DNA from: Methylococcaceae bacterium UBA662
GTDB taxonomy: Bacteria; Pseudomonadota; Gammaproteobacteria; Methylococcales; Methylomonadaceae
Assembly: GCA_002299425.1 (NCBI GenBank)
Contig: DBNW01000074.1
Coordinates: 1-27,583 of the forward strand
Direction of reading: 5' to 3'
Length of the DNA: 27,583 nucleotides
The notes below the pieces were generated by a model, which saw only the letters and a program-made list of their open reading frames with translations, did not search any database and was not told where the DNA came from. A program made the translations under genes and the position numbers. This document shows, piece by piece, positions 8,149 to 15,623 of the stretch (position 1 is the first letter of the stretch; each line of letters begins with the position of its first letter).

Positions 8149-8177
8149 ATCATAGTGAATTCTGCAGCCGCGTACAA
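8149..8177 (-). promoter_or_regulatory. Sigma-70 type promoter for glnK-amt
   Basis: On the minus strand TTGTAC (8172-8177) is followed by a 17-base spacer and TATGAT (8149-8154). This matches 4/6 and 5/6 of the consensus. The implied start near 8142 leaves a short leader before glnK. Confidence 0.5.
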
Positions 8178-8191
8178 TTTTTGCAGGATTC

Positions 8192-8207
8192 AGCAGCACC
8201 CGCACCA
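8192..8207 (-). promoter_or_regulatory. Possible sigma-54 promoter for glnK-amt
   Basis: On the minus strand TGGTGCGGGTGCTGCT keeps the invariant GG-N10-GC spacing and most of TGGCACG-N4-TTGCW. glnK-amtB operons are typically under NtrC and sigma-54, so the match is plausible. No NtrC sites were identified. Confidence 0.35.
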
Positions 8208-8221
8208 CCCTGACCATGCGG

Positions 8222-8250
8222 CTGGTACATCCCCTGTGTTGTTGTATAAT
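8222..8250 (+). promoter_or_regulatory. Promoter for the DUF1538 cassette
   Basis: A perfect TATAAT lies at 8245-8250, with a weak -35 (CTGGTA, 8222-8227) at 17-base spacing. AGGA at 8271-8274 then serves ATG 8282. The promoter is back to back with the glnK promoters. Confidence 0.45.
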
Positions 8251-8281
8251 CGCCGCACAAACGGCTACCTAGGATTTGGCT

Positions 8282-9007
8282 ATGCTAAAAAACCGCTTCA
8301 GCAAGCAACTGATTAGCAGCGCATTTGACCTAATGCCGATGGTCGCGGTGGTACTCGTTTTCCAGGTGCTGGTAGTCAGGCAACCGATACCCGATGCCCT
8401 GCACTTGATCTTCGGCAGCGTCTTGGTTGTCATCGGTTTGACTTTGTTTGTGCTGGGTCTGGAACAAAGCCTGTTCCCGCTTGGCGAGGGCATGGCCTAT
8501 GCCTTTGCGCGCAAAGGCAGCGTCTTCTGGCTGTTGCTGTTTTCCTTTTGCCTAGGCTTTGGCACCACCGTGGCCGAGCCGGCCTTAATTGCCATCAGCG
8601 ATGAGGCGGCCCGAGTCGCTGCACCCGAGCAAAGCGCAGAGGCTGCTGCGGCGCAAAAAAGCTACGCCTTCGGTTTGCGCCTGACCGTGGCCCTGTCCGT
8701 CGGTACAGCGATTGTCTTAGGGGTGCTGCGCATCCTCCGGGGCTGGCCGTTGCACCGTCTGATCATCGGCGGCTATTGCCTGGTCATTGTCCTAACCCCG
8801 TTCGCCCCCGCCAGCATCGTCGGGGTTGCCTACGATTTCGGCGGTGTCGCCACCTCCACCATCACCGTGCCTTTAGTAACGGCTCTAGGCGTCGGCTTAG
8901 CCTCGTCCATCAAGGGTCGCAACCCCATGATCGATGGCTTCGGCCTGATTGCCTTTGCCTCTTTGATGCCCATTATTTTCGTGTTGATCTACGGGATGCT
9001 GTCATGA
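8282..9007 (+). CDS. DUF1538 membrane protein, first copy
   Basis: A 241-residue, very hydrophobic protein with about six to seven membrane helices. The start was set at ATG 8282 because AGGA lies seven bases upstream; an in-frame TTG at 8276 is less likely. It belongs to the DUF1538 family of glycine-rich membrane proteins of unknown function. Signature segments shared with the next gene are AEPALIAIS (98-106), LRLTVALSVG (132-141), YDFGGVATSTITVPLVTALG (184-203) and DGFGLIAFA (218-226). Many family members carry two such units in one long protein; here the units are separate genes overlapping by four bases (ATGA). The conserved TSTxTVPLVTALG and AEP segments, repeated in both copies, look like a pore or substrate path. 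Function is unknown; a transporter is my inference. Confidence 0.85.
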   Translation: MLKNRFSKQLISSAFDLMPMVAVVLVFQVLVVRQPIPDALHLIFGSVLVVIGLTLFVLGLEQSLFPLGEGMAYAFARKGSVFWLLLFSFCLGFGTTVAEPALIAISDEAARVAAPEQSAEAAAAQKSYAFGLRLTVALSVGTAIVLGVLRILRGWPLHRLIIGGYCLVIVLTPFAPASIVGVAYDFGGVATSTITVPLVTALGVGLASSIKGRNPMIDGFGLIAFASLMPIIFVLIYGMLS

Positions 9008-9774
9008 TTGCCTGGCTGAGCCATTTCGCCCAAGTGCTACTCGCTACCTGCCTGGATGTCCTGCCTATCGCTGTGATCATTATTGGCTTTCAACTCTGCG
9101 TGCTACGCAAACCGATGCTCCACCCCGGTAAAATCGCCATCGGTTTTGTCTATGTGTTACTGGGCATCGCCTTTTTTTTAGAAGGCCTGGAAATGGCCTT
9201 GTTTCCCTTAGGCAAGCTGATGGCAGCGCAACTCACCTCGCCCGAATTTCTAGGTGTCACTGGCACCGAACCCCTGGCCTGGTACGCCTATGGCTGGGTT
9301 TATGTGTTTGCCGCCAGCCTAGGCTTCGCCGCAGCCTTGGCAGAACCGTCACTGCTGGCGGTGGCACTTAAGGCCGAGCAAATCTCCGGCGGTGGCATAC
9401 GCGCCCTTAGCTTAAGGCTGACTGTAGCCCTAGGCGTGGCGGTGGGACTGGCGCTGGGTAGTTTCCGCATCGTCACCGGCGGCAGCCTGCATCTTTATAT
9501 CGCTACAGCCTACGCCGTGGTCATTCTGCAAACACTGTTTGCACCCAAAGCCATCATTGCCTTAGCCTACGATTCCGGCAGTGTCACCACCTCCACCGTC
9601 ACCGTACCGCTGGTGACAGCCTTAGGGCTGGGCCTGGCTGCGGCAATACCCGGACGCAGCCCGCTGCTGGATGGCTTCGGTCTCATTGCCTTCGCCTGTC
9701 TATTTCCCATCATTGCCTTGCTCGGCTACGCGCAGTTAGCGTACTGGCGGGACAACCGCAATACTAAACCTTGA
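9004..9774 (+). CDS. DUF1538 membrane protein, second copy
   Basis: The ATG at 9004 lies inside the stop of the preceding gene (ATGA), giving 256 residues; the longer upstream open frame is only read-through. It is paralogous to the first copy. GFAAALAEPSLLAVA, LRLTVALGVAVG, YDSGSVTTSTVTVPLVTALG and DGFGLIAFACLFPII match the same segments position by position. About seven hydrophobic helices are predicted, with a short basic C-terminus. The shared repeats suggest the two proteins assemble as a pseudo-symmetric heterodimer, as the fused two-domain members would. TGAGG precedes the next gene by a few bases, so translation continues into the P-II-like protein. No substrate can be inferred. Confidence 0.85.
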   Translation: MIAWLSHFAQVLLATCLDVLPIAVIIIGFQLCVLRKPMLHPGKIAIGFVYVLLGIAFFLEGLEMALFPLGKLMAAQLTSPEFLGVTGTEPLAWYAYGWVYVFAASLGFAAALAEPSLLAVALKAEQISGGGIRALSLRLTVALGVAVGLALGSFRIVTGGSLHLYIATAYAVVILQTLFAPKAIIALAYDSGSVTTSTVTVPLVTALGLGLAAAIPGRSPLLDGFGLIAFACLFPIIALLGYAQLAYWRDNRNTKP

Positions 9775-9781
9775 GGCCTTT

Positions 9782-10132
9782 ATGCACTTTAAACTCATCA
9801 TTGCCTTCGTCGAAGACGAGAAAACCGACCTGGTGCTGGCTACCGCGCGGGAAAACGGTGCCAAGGGTGCAACCGTCATCAGCAATGCCCGTGGCGAAGG
9901 CCTCAAACAGCAGCGGACTTTTTTTGGCTTGAACCTGGAAAGCCAGCGCGATGCGCTGCTCATGCTGGTTGAAGAACACTTAAGCCGACATATCTTGGAA
10001 AAAATCGCCAGCGTCGCCGAATTTGACAGCAAACCGGGTACCGGCATCGCTTTCCAAGTCGATGTCGAGGATGCCATCGGCGTCAGCCACCAAGTTGAAA
10101 AACTAACCTACGAAATTGAGGACAAACTATGA
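9782..10132 (+). CDS. P-II-like regulatory protein, non-canonical
   Basis: A 116-residue protein with the beta-alpha-beta start of the P-II fold (MHFKLIIAFVEDEKTD, then a GAKGATVISNARGEG turn). The classical T-loop is replaced by QQRTFFGLNLES, and no tyrosine exists at the Tyr51 position, so GlnD uridylylation is not expected. The B-loop region reads KPGTGIAFQVDVEDAIG, unlike the TGKIGDGK of glnK only 1.7 kb away. It therefore belongs to a divergent P-II branch that probably binds a nucleotide or metabolite and acts on its neighbours. It lies seven bases after the second DUF1538 gene and overlaps the CBS gene by four bases (ATGA). By analogy with GlnK-AmtB, it is a candidate gatekeeper of the DUF1538 membrane pair. 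Confidence 0.8.
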   Translation: MHFKLIIAFVEDEKTDLVLATARENGAKGATVISNARGEGLKQQRTFFGLNLESQRDALLMLVEEHLSRHILEKIASVAEFDSKPGTGIAFQVDVEDAIGVSHQVEKLTYEIEDKL

Positions 10133-10548
10133 TAGAAAAAGAAAAAATTATCCGTGTCCGGGATGTCATGAAAACCGATTTCGGCATCATTGAAGGCATC
10201 GCCACCGTGGCTGAGGCGCTCATGGCTATGAAAACTTTTAAAACCTCGGTGCTGGTGGTCAACAAGCGCCATGACGACGACGAATACGGCATGATCACCT
10301 CCGGCGACATCGCCCGCCATGTACTGGCCAAAGACAAGCCTCCGGAACGGGTGAACGTCTACGAAATCATGACCAAACCGGTCATTTCCGTACACCCGGA
10401 CATGAATATCCGCTATTGCTCAAGGCTCTTTTCCCACTACGGCCTAGTCAGGGCACCGGTGCTGGAAAACAAAACCGTCGTTGGCATGGTCAGCCCGAAT
10501 ACATTGGTTTTAGAAGGGTTGTACAAACTGATCAAAACAGAAAAATGA
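10129..10548 (+). CDS. Two-CBS-domain protein
   Basis: A 139-residue cytoplasmic protein made almost entirely of a CBS pair. The first unit starts at VRDVMKTDFGIIEG and ends near YGMITSGDIARHVL. The second runs from VYEIMTKPVISVHPDMNI to VGMVSPNTLVLEGL. CBS pairs bind adenine nucleotides or S-adenosyl compounds and often control transporters. ITSGDIAR is the usual ligand-side motif. Its ATG overlaps the P-II-like stop (ATGA), which makes it the fourth gene of a tightly coupled cassette. It could supply a second sensor input to the DUF1538 proteins. It has no enzymatic domain. Confidence 0.88.
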   Translation: MIEKEKIIRVRDVMKTDFGIIEGIATVAEALMAMKTFKTSVLVVNKRHDDDEYGMITSGDIARHVLAKDKPPERVNVYEIMTKPVISVHPDMNIRYCSRLFSHYGLVRAPVLENKTVVGMVSPNTLVLEGLYKLIKTEK

Positions 10549-10722
10549 GTTTCTGCGACCGCTGCGCCGCTGTACCAGAAACGGGCATCAACACACAGCC
10601 AACCCCCCTGCTTATAAAACCCAGACACGCGCAGCCCGGCACGGCTCGACATTTGGCTAGGGCGTGCCGTCAAAACAACACGCCATTTCCTACCGATCTA
10701 AACCTAAAGGAGGCTTGAGCGC

Positions 10723-13110
10723 GTGCAACCTAAGCATCACGAATTTAACCTTTCTGCCGGCCTACTGGAACGCATGGACGCTTATTGGCGGGCCGCCAAT
10801 TACCTATCCGTCGGGCAAATTTACCTGCTGGACAACCCCTTGCTGAAAGAACCGTTAAGACCCGAGCACCTTAAGCCGAACCCCGTCGGCCACTGGGGTA
10901 CGGTACCCGGCTTGAATTTGATCACCGTACACCTGAACCGCTTGATCAGGGCTTACGACTTGGACATGCTGCTCATCTGCGGCCCCGGCCACGGTGGCCC
11001 GGCGATGGTGGCCAACAGTTGGCTAGATGGCACATACAGTGCCTATTACCCCAACATTTCGCACGACCTAGAAGGCATGAAAGCGCTGTTCAGGCAGTTT
11101 TCTTTTCCGGGCGGCATACCCGGCCATGCCGGACCGGAAACCCCGGGTTCCCTCCATGAAGGCGGGGAACTTGGCTACGCACTGTCCCATGCCTTTGGTG
11201 CCGTGTTTGACAACCCGGATCTGATCGCCTGTTGCATCATCGGTGATGGCGAGGCGGAAACGGGGCCGTTAGCGGCCGCTTGGCAGTCAAACAAATTCCT
11301 TAACCCGAAACGGGATGGCGCGGTGTTGCCCATTCTGCATGTAAACGGCTACAAAACCGCCAGCCCTGCGGTATTGGCGCGCATTGACGAGGAAGAGCTG
11401 GTGCATTATTTCACTGGGCTGGGCTACCGTCCTTATTGGGTGGAAGGCAGCGACCCGGAAATTGTACACACGCGCATGGCCAGCATTCTTGACCAATGCC
11501 TGGATGAAATCCGTACAATTCAAGCCCAAGCTAGGATTCCGCGCGAACAACCGGCAGCGCGTCCGGTTTGGCCGTTGGTTGTGTTGCGTACACCCAAAGG
11601 CTGGAGTGGTCCTACCAGTGCCGATGGCAACAAAACCGAAGGGGCTGGGCACGCCCACCCAACCCGGCACAACCCGGTACCCGCGACCGTGTTGGAACGC
11701 TGGCTAAAAAGCTACCGGCCGGAAACACTGTTCGATGAAAACGGCCGCCCCGTGCCAGAATTGCTGGACTTGCCGCCACAGGGCCTGCGCCGCCTGACTG
11801 ACAACCCGCACACCAACGGCGGCATTCTGATGCGCGATTTACGGCTTCCTGAATACCAAGACCATGCCGTTGCCGTAGCCTACCCTGGCTGTATCAACGC
11901 CGAAGCCACTGGGGTGCTGGGGCAGTTTTTGCGTGAGGTACTCAAGCAAAACCAAGAACAAGCCAATTTTCGGATTTTTGGCTCTGATGAAACCGCTTTA
12001 AACCGTCGAGACGGTATTTTTGCAGCCACGAGCCGGGTCTGGATGGAAACCAGCCTGCCGGAAGACACGCATTTGGCACAGGACGGCCGGATTATGGAAA
12101 TTCTCAGCGAACACACCTGCCAAGGATGGCTAGAAGGTTACTTATTGACCGGTCGGCACGGCTTTTTCCCCTGCCACGAGGCATTCGCTCCTATTGTAGG
12201 CTCCATGCTCAATCAACACGCGCAATGGCTAAAAGCTTGCAACCGCATAACTTGGCGGCGTCCCGTTGCGTCGCTAAACTACCTGCTCATCTCGCACCTG
12301 TGGCATCAGGGCAACAACAGTTTTTCCTACGAAGACCCAGGCTTTATCGACCATGTCATCAACAAAAAAGCCGAGGTCGTGCGCGTTTACCTGCCGCCGG
12401 ATGCCAACACTTTGCTGGCGATCACTGACCATGTGTTGCGTAGCCGCAATTACATCAATGTCATCGTTGCCAGTGAACAACCCGCACCCCAATGGTTGAC
12501 TATGGACGCCGCCGTGAAACATTGCCAGGCCGGCATCGGTGTCTGGGAGTGGGCTTGCAACGATTACGGCGACGAGCCGGACGTAGTGATGGCTTGCGCA
12601 GGCGATGTGCCCACGCTAGAAACCTTAGCGGCGATCGATATTTTGCGAAGCACGCTACCGGATTTAAAAATCCGCCTAGTCAACGTGGTCAACCTAATGA
12701 AATTGCAACCTAGCAGCGAACACCCTAACGGCCTGTTCGATAAAGATTTTGACGATCTGTTCACCAAAAACAAGCCCATCGTTTTTGCCTACCACGGCTA
12801 CCCCTGGCTAATCCACCGATTAACCTACCGGCGCACCAACCACTGCAATCTGCATGTTCGCGGCTATCAAGAAGCAGGGGCTGTCTCCACCGCGTTTGAT
12901 CGGGCGGTCATGAACGGCATCGACCGTTACCACCTCGTCGCCGATGTGATCGACCGGGTACCTCGGTTGCGTAATCAGGCGGTTTATCTAAAACAGCACA
13001 TCCGCGACAAACTGATTGACCACAAGCAATACATTTACAAACACGGCGAAGACATGCCGGAAATAAAAAACTGGCAATGGCCGATTGTCAGGGACGCGTC
13101 TGAAAACTGA
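10723..13110 (+). CDS. xfp: Xylulose-5-phosphate / fructose-6-phosphate phosphoketolase
   Basis: A 795-residue thiamine-diphosphate enzyme of normal phosphoketolase length. It cleaves xylulose 5-phosphate (and usually fructose 6-phosphate) with phosphate to give acetyl phosphate plus glyceraldehyde 3-phosphate or erythrose 4-phosphate. Recognisable segments are GHWGT (56-60), CGPGHGGPA (86-94), PGHAGPETPG (133-142), HEGGELGYALSHAFGA (145-160) and the ThDP motif GDGEAETGPLAAAW (174-187). The start is GTG 10723, placed nine bases after a strong AAGGAGG (10707-10713); no in-frame ATG competes. In RuMP-pathway methylotrophs this enzyme offers a carbon-conserving route from sugar phosphates to acetyl phosphate. 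No acetate kinase or phosphotransacetylase gene is adjacent. It is separated from the CBS gene by 174 bases and ends close to a convergent gene. Confidence 0.96.
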   Translation: MQPKHHEFNLSAGLLERMDAYWRAANYLSVGQIYLLDNPLLKEPLRPEHLKPNPVGHWGTVPGLNLITVHLNRLIRAYDLDMLLICGPGHGGPAMVANSWLDGTYSAYYPNISHDLEGMKALFRQFSFPGGIPGHAGPETPGSLHEGGELGYALSHAFGAVFDNPDLIACCIIGDGEAETGPLAAAWQSNKFLNPKRDGAVLPILHVNGYKTASPAVLARIDEEELVHYFTGLGYRPYWVEGSDPEIVHTRMASILDQCLDEIRTIQAQARIPREQPAARPVWPLVVLRTPKGWSGPTSADGNKTEGAGHAHPTRHNPVPATVLERWLKSYRPETLFDENGRPVPELLDLPPQGLRRLTDNPHTNGGILMRDLRLPEYQDHAVAVAYPGCINAEATGVLGQFLREVLKQNQEQANFRIFGSDETALNRRDGIFAATSRVWMETSLPEDTHLAQDGRIMEILSEHTCQGWLEGYLLTGRHGFFPCHEAFAPIVGSMLNQHAQWLKACNRITWRRPVASLNYLLISHLWHQGNNSFSYEDPGFIDHVINKKAEVVRVYLPPDANTLLAITDHVLRSRNYINVIVASEQPAPQWLTMDAAVKHCQAGIGVWEWACNDYGDEPDVVMACAGDVPTLETLAAIDILRSTLPDLKIRLVNVVNLMKLQPSSEHPNGLFDKDFDDLFTKNKPIVFAYHGYPWLIHRLTYRRTNHCNLHVRGYQEAGAVSTAFDRAVMNGIDRYHLVADVIDRVPRLRNQAVYLKQHIRDKLIDHKQYIYKHGEDMPEIKNWQWPIVRDASEN

Positions 13111-13138
13111 CCCCATTCGCCCGGATGCCGCTTAGCGT

Positions 13139-14200
13139 TCAGGCATTGCTGGGCGCAATACGGTAACGGCTGATGTTTGATGGCGGTGGCGCACCCCCGA
13201 CTAAAAAATCGGCGAAGCGTTGGCTGTACCAAGGAATTTGCAGACTGCCCTTAGTGCCAAAGCCATTAAAAATAGCCAGGTTCGGATGCGTGGGGTTAAC
13301 GCCGATAAACGGCTGTCTGTCTAAGGTGCAGGGGCGTACCCCGGCCTGTTGGCCAATGACACTGGCGTGCGCCCAGACCTTAGAAACTAAAGCCAACGCA
13401 ACCATGAGCTGGTTTTGTGCGGTTTCCGTAGGCTGTGTATCCAGACGCCTAAAGTCAAAGCTTGCACCGGTGCGGAATTCGGTTTCAGACAACGGGATTA
13501 ACCAATGACCGTAATTCAGCATCGGCCAGGGCCGGTGTCCTGATTCCAGCCGCAAGTCCAGGATTTCACCTTTTACCGGTCGGAATGGCAGCCATGAAAA
13601 CCACGGGTTGTAGCGGGCGTGATGGCCTTCGCAAAAAACCACTTTTAGGGCTTCAATGTCCCGCCAGCGCAGGGTAGCGGCCACGGTCAAATCCGCGTGG
13701 TCAAACGGCGCGTGCCGGTAACTGTGGGTGGCGATAAAAAAAATTTTCAGGCAAGCCAGCAACGGCTTGATCAACAAGTAACCGGTTTGCCGTTGCTCCA
13801 AGCAACCGAACGGCGCATAAAAACGACCCGTTTGCTCACCCGGCTGGATGCCCGACAAATACGCCGAGTACCCCGCCGTTTGCAACCGCTGTTCGGCCTG
13901 TTTGATGTCGGCTAGGTCGCGCAGCAAGCGCAGCATCGGCTTTTCTACATAAAACACCTGTCCAAACTGCCCGGCCAATTCCTGGTAAAGCCGTTTAGCG
14001 GTCGGCAAGCAGGCATCAACCCCGGCAGATTTGACCAAGCGCGGACCCGTGAGCGGATTGACCAGCCCGGCCGCCACCTTAGAGGCATTGTCCGCCCCGT
14101 CATCCACCACCATCACCCTAAAGCCCCGTCGAATTAGCTCAAAAGCCAGTAGACTGCCGGCCAAGCCTTGCCCAACCAGCAAAAAATCAACCTTAATCAC
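13139..14200 (-). CDS. FAD-dependent oxidoreductase (DAO family)
   Basis: The start is GTG 14198-14200, which overlaps the TGA of the deaminase gene (GTGA), giving 353 residues beginning with VIKVDFLLVGQGLAGS. The N-terminal Rossmann dinucleotide site is GQGLAGSLLAFELIRRG, with an acidic end at VMVVDDGAD. SKVAAGLVNPLTGPRLVKS follows, as in D-amino-acid-oxidase-type flavoproteins related to the C-terminal half of MnmC. The C-terminal flavin-contacting part includes GVRPCTLDRQPFIG and GFGTKGSL. The substrate is unknown, probably a small amine or amino acid. An MnmC-like tRNA role is an alternative, but the methyltransferase half is missing. Translational coupling to the deaminase suggests a shared step. 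Confidence 0.85.
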   Translation of the reverse strand: MIKVDFLLVGQGLAGSLLAFELIRRGFRVMVVDDGADNASKVAAGLVNPLTGPRLVKSAGVDACLPTAKRLYQELAGQFGQVFYVEKPMLRLLRDLADIKQAEQRLQTAGYSAYLSGIQPGEQTGRFYAPFGCLEQRQTGYLLIKPLLACLKIFFIATHSYRHAPFDHADLTVAATLRWRDIEALKVVFCEGHHARYNPWFSWLPFRPVKGEILDLRLESGHRPWPMLNYGHWLIPLSETEFRTGASFDFRRLDTQPTETAQNQLMVALALVSKVWAHASVIGQQAGVRPCTLDRQPFIGVNPTHPNLAIFNGFGTKGSLQIPWYSQRFADFLVGGAPPPSNISRYRIAPSNA

Positions 14201-15528
14201 CGACCACCGTGCTCCGACTCGGATAGCCGCCGTTGCCAAATGGCAACTCTGTCGGTTAACCCGTCCAGGTCAAAGCCCATCAAGCGCCGATTTTCCAGCA
14301 CTCGGCGGCCTGCCACCCAAACATCGGTCACTTGCTGGCGGTTTGCTGCGTAAACAATTTGCGACACCGGGTGGTACAGCGGTTGGCTCTCCAGTTCGCC
14401 TAAGTCGATGGCGATGACGTCGGCAGCCTTGCCGCTAGTCAACGAGCCGATTTCTTCAGCCAAACCCAAGGCTTTCGCGCCATTCAAGGTAGCCATGCGC
14501 AAAGCACTCGCCGCCGACACCACACTGGCGTCCTGAGCGACTGCCTTGGCTAACAGTGCTGCCGTGCGCATTTCGCCGAGCATGTCTAAATCGTTGTTGC
14601 TGGCCGCACCGTCGGTACCCAGTGCGACGTTAATCCCGGCCGCTAGGCATTGGGCGACCGGGCAGAAGCCGCTGGCCAGTTTTAGGTTGGATTCCGGGCA
14701 ATGCACAATGTGTCCACCCGCCTCGGCCATCAGAGCAATGTCTTCGCGGGTAAGCTGGGTCATGTGCACCGCTAGCAATGACGCATTCACCAAACCCAGT
14801 TCCTGAAGCCGTTGCAAGGGCCGCTTACCGGTTGCTTGAACCGCTTGCTCAACTTCAAAAGCGGTCTCGTGAACATGGATATGCACCGGCAGCCCGGCTT
14901 GTTTGGCCAGTTGGCCAACTTTCGCCAGCGACAGGTCGGAAACGGTGTACGGCGCGTGCGGGGCGAACGCCGCCGACAGCAACGGTTGTCCTTGCAGGTG
15001 TGCGTACAGTGCCTGGCCTTTTTCTAAATAAGCCTCGGCGTGCTGCGCCCAAGCCGTTGGAAAATCGACCACAATCAGCCCGACACAGGCGCGAATGCCA
15101 AATAACGCCGCCCGCTCGGCGGTAATGTTGGGGAAAAAATACATGTCGTTGAAACAGGTAGTACCGCCGCGCAGCATTTCGGCAATCGCCAAGTCCACGC
15201 CATCGCGGACAAATTCCGCGCCCATCCATTGCCGCTCCCGTGGCCAGATATGGCGGTCTAACCAAGCCATCAACGGCACGTCGTCGGCAATGCCGCGTAG
15301 CAAGGTCATGGCGGCATGGGTATGGCAATTGACAAAACCGGGCAACAAGGCGTGGCGGGGCAGATGCACGGTTTCAAGCGCTTGATAGGCTTGCCTAGCC
15401 TGCCGCGTGGGCAGCAGGTCGATGATGCGGCCTGCGTGAATAGCCAGGCTGTACTCCGGGTAGCTTACCGCTTCCGGCTCTACGGGTATAATCCAGCCGG
15501 CGTGGATAAGGGTGTCAATTTGGATCAT
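14197..15528 (-). CDS. mtaD: 5-methylthioadenosine / S-adenosylhomocysteine deaminase (TrzA/AtzF-type amidohydrolase)
   Basis: A 443-residue metal-dependent amidohydrolase with the expected family length. Metal and catalytic residues are visible: H69 and H71 in NCHTHAAMT, H218 and E221 in HIHVHET, H255 in VHMTQ, and D306 in GTDGAASNNDLDM. The GTDGAASNN stretch and the MTLLRG segment following HTHAA are typical of MtaD-like enzymes that deaminate SAH and methylthioadenosine to inosyl forms. Related enzymes acting on guanine or triazines share the scaffold, so substrate assignment is moderately secure. It acts in the cytoplasm in S-adenosylmethionine by-product recycling. Its stop overlaps the FAD oxidoreductase start. 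Upstream, a 95-base gap separates it from the sulfotransferase gene. Confidence 0.88.
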   Translation of the reverse strand: MIQIDTLIHAGWIIPVEPEAVSYPEYSLAIHAGRIIDLLPTRQARQAYQALETVHLPRHALLPGFVNCHTHAAMTLLRGIADDVPLMAWLDRHIWPRERQWMGAEFVRDGVDLAIAEMLRGGTTCFNDMYFFPNITAERAALFGIRACVGLIVVDFPTAWAQHAEAYLEKGQALYAHLQGQPLLSAAFAPHAPYTVSDLSLAKVGQLAKQAGLPVHIHVHETAFEVEQAVQATGKRPLQRLQELGLVNASLLAVHMTQLTREDIALMAEAGGHIVHCPESNLKLASGFCPVAQCLAAGINVALGTDGAASNNDLDMLGEMRTAALLAKAVAQDASVVSAASALRMATLNGAKALGLAEEIGSLTSGKAADVIAIDLGELESQPLYHPVSQIVYAANRQQVTDVWVAGRRVLENRRLMGFDLDGLTDRVAIWQRRLSESEHGGR

Positions 15529-15623
15529 GACCTGACTGTTTTGTAAAAATAGGGATTGGCGGGCAGACTGGCTGGGTCACTGTACCTAACACAAAACACT
15601 CGCGTCAGCTTAGAACAGCTTTA

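Noticed and set aside
10549..10582. Hairpin GTTTCTG/CAGAAAC directly after the CBS gene as a terminator
   Set aside because: The loop is 20 bases and no T-run follows, so intrinsic termination is not supported.
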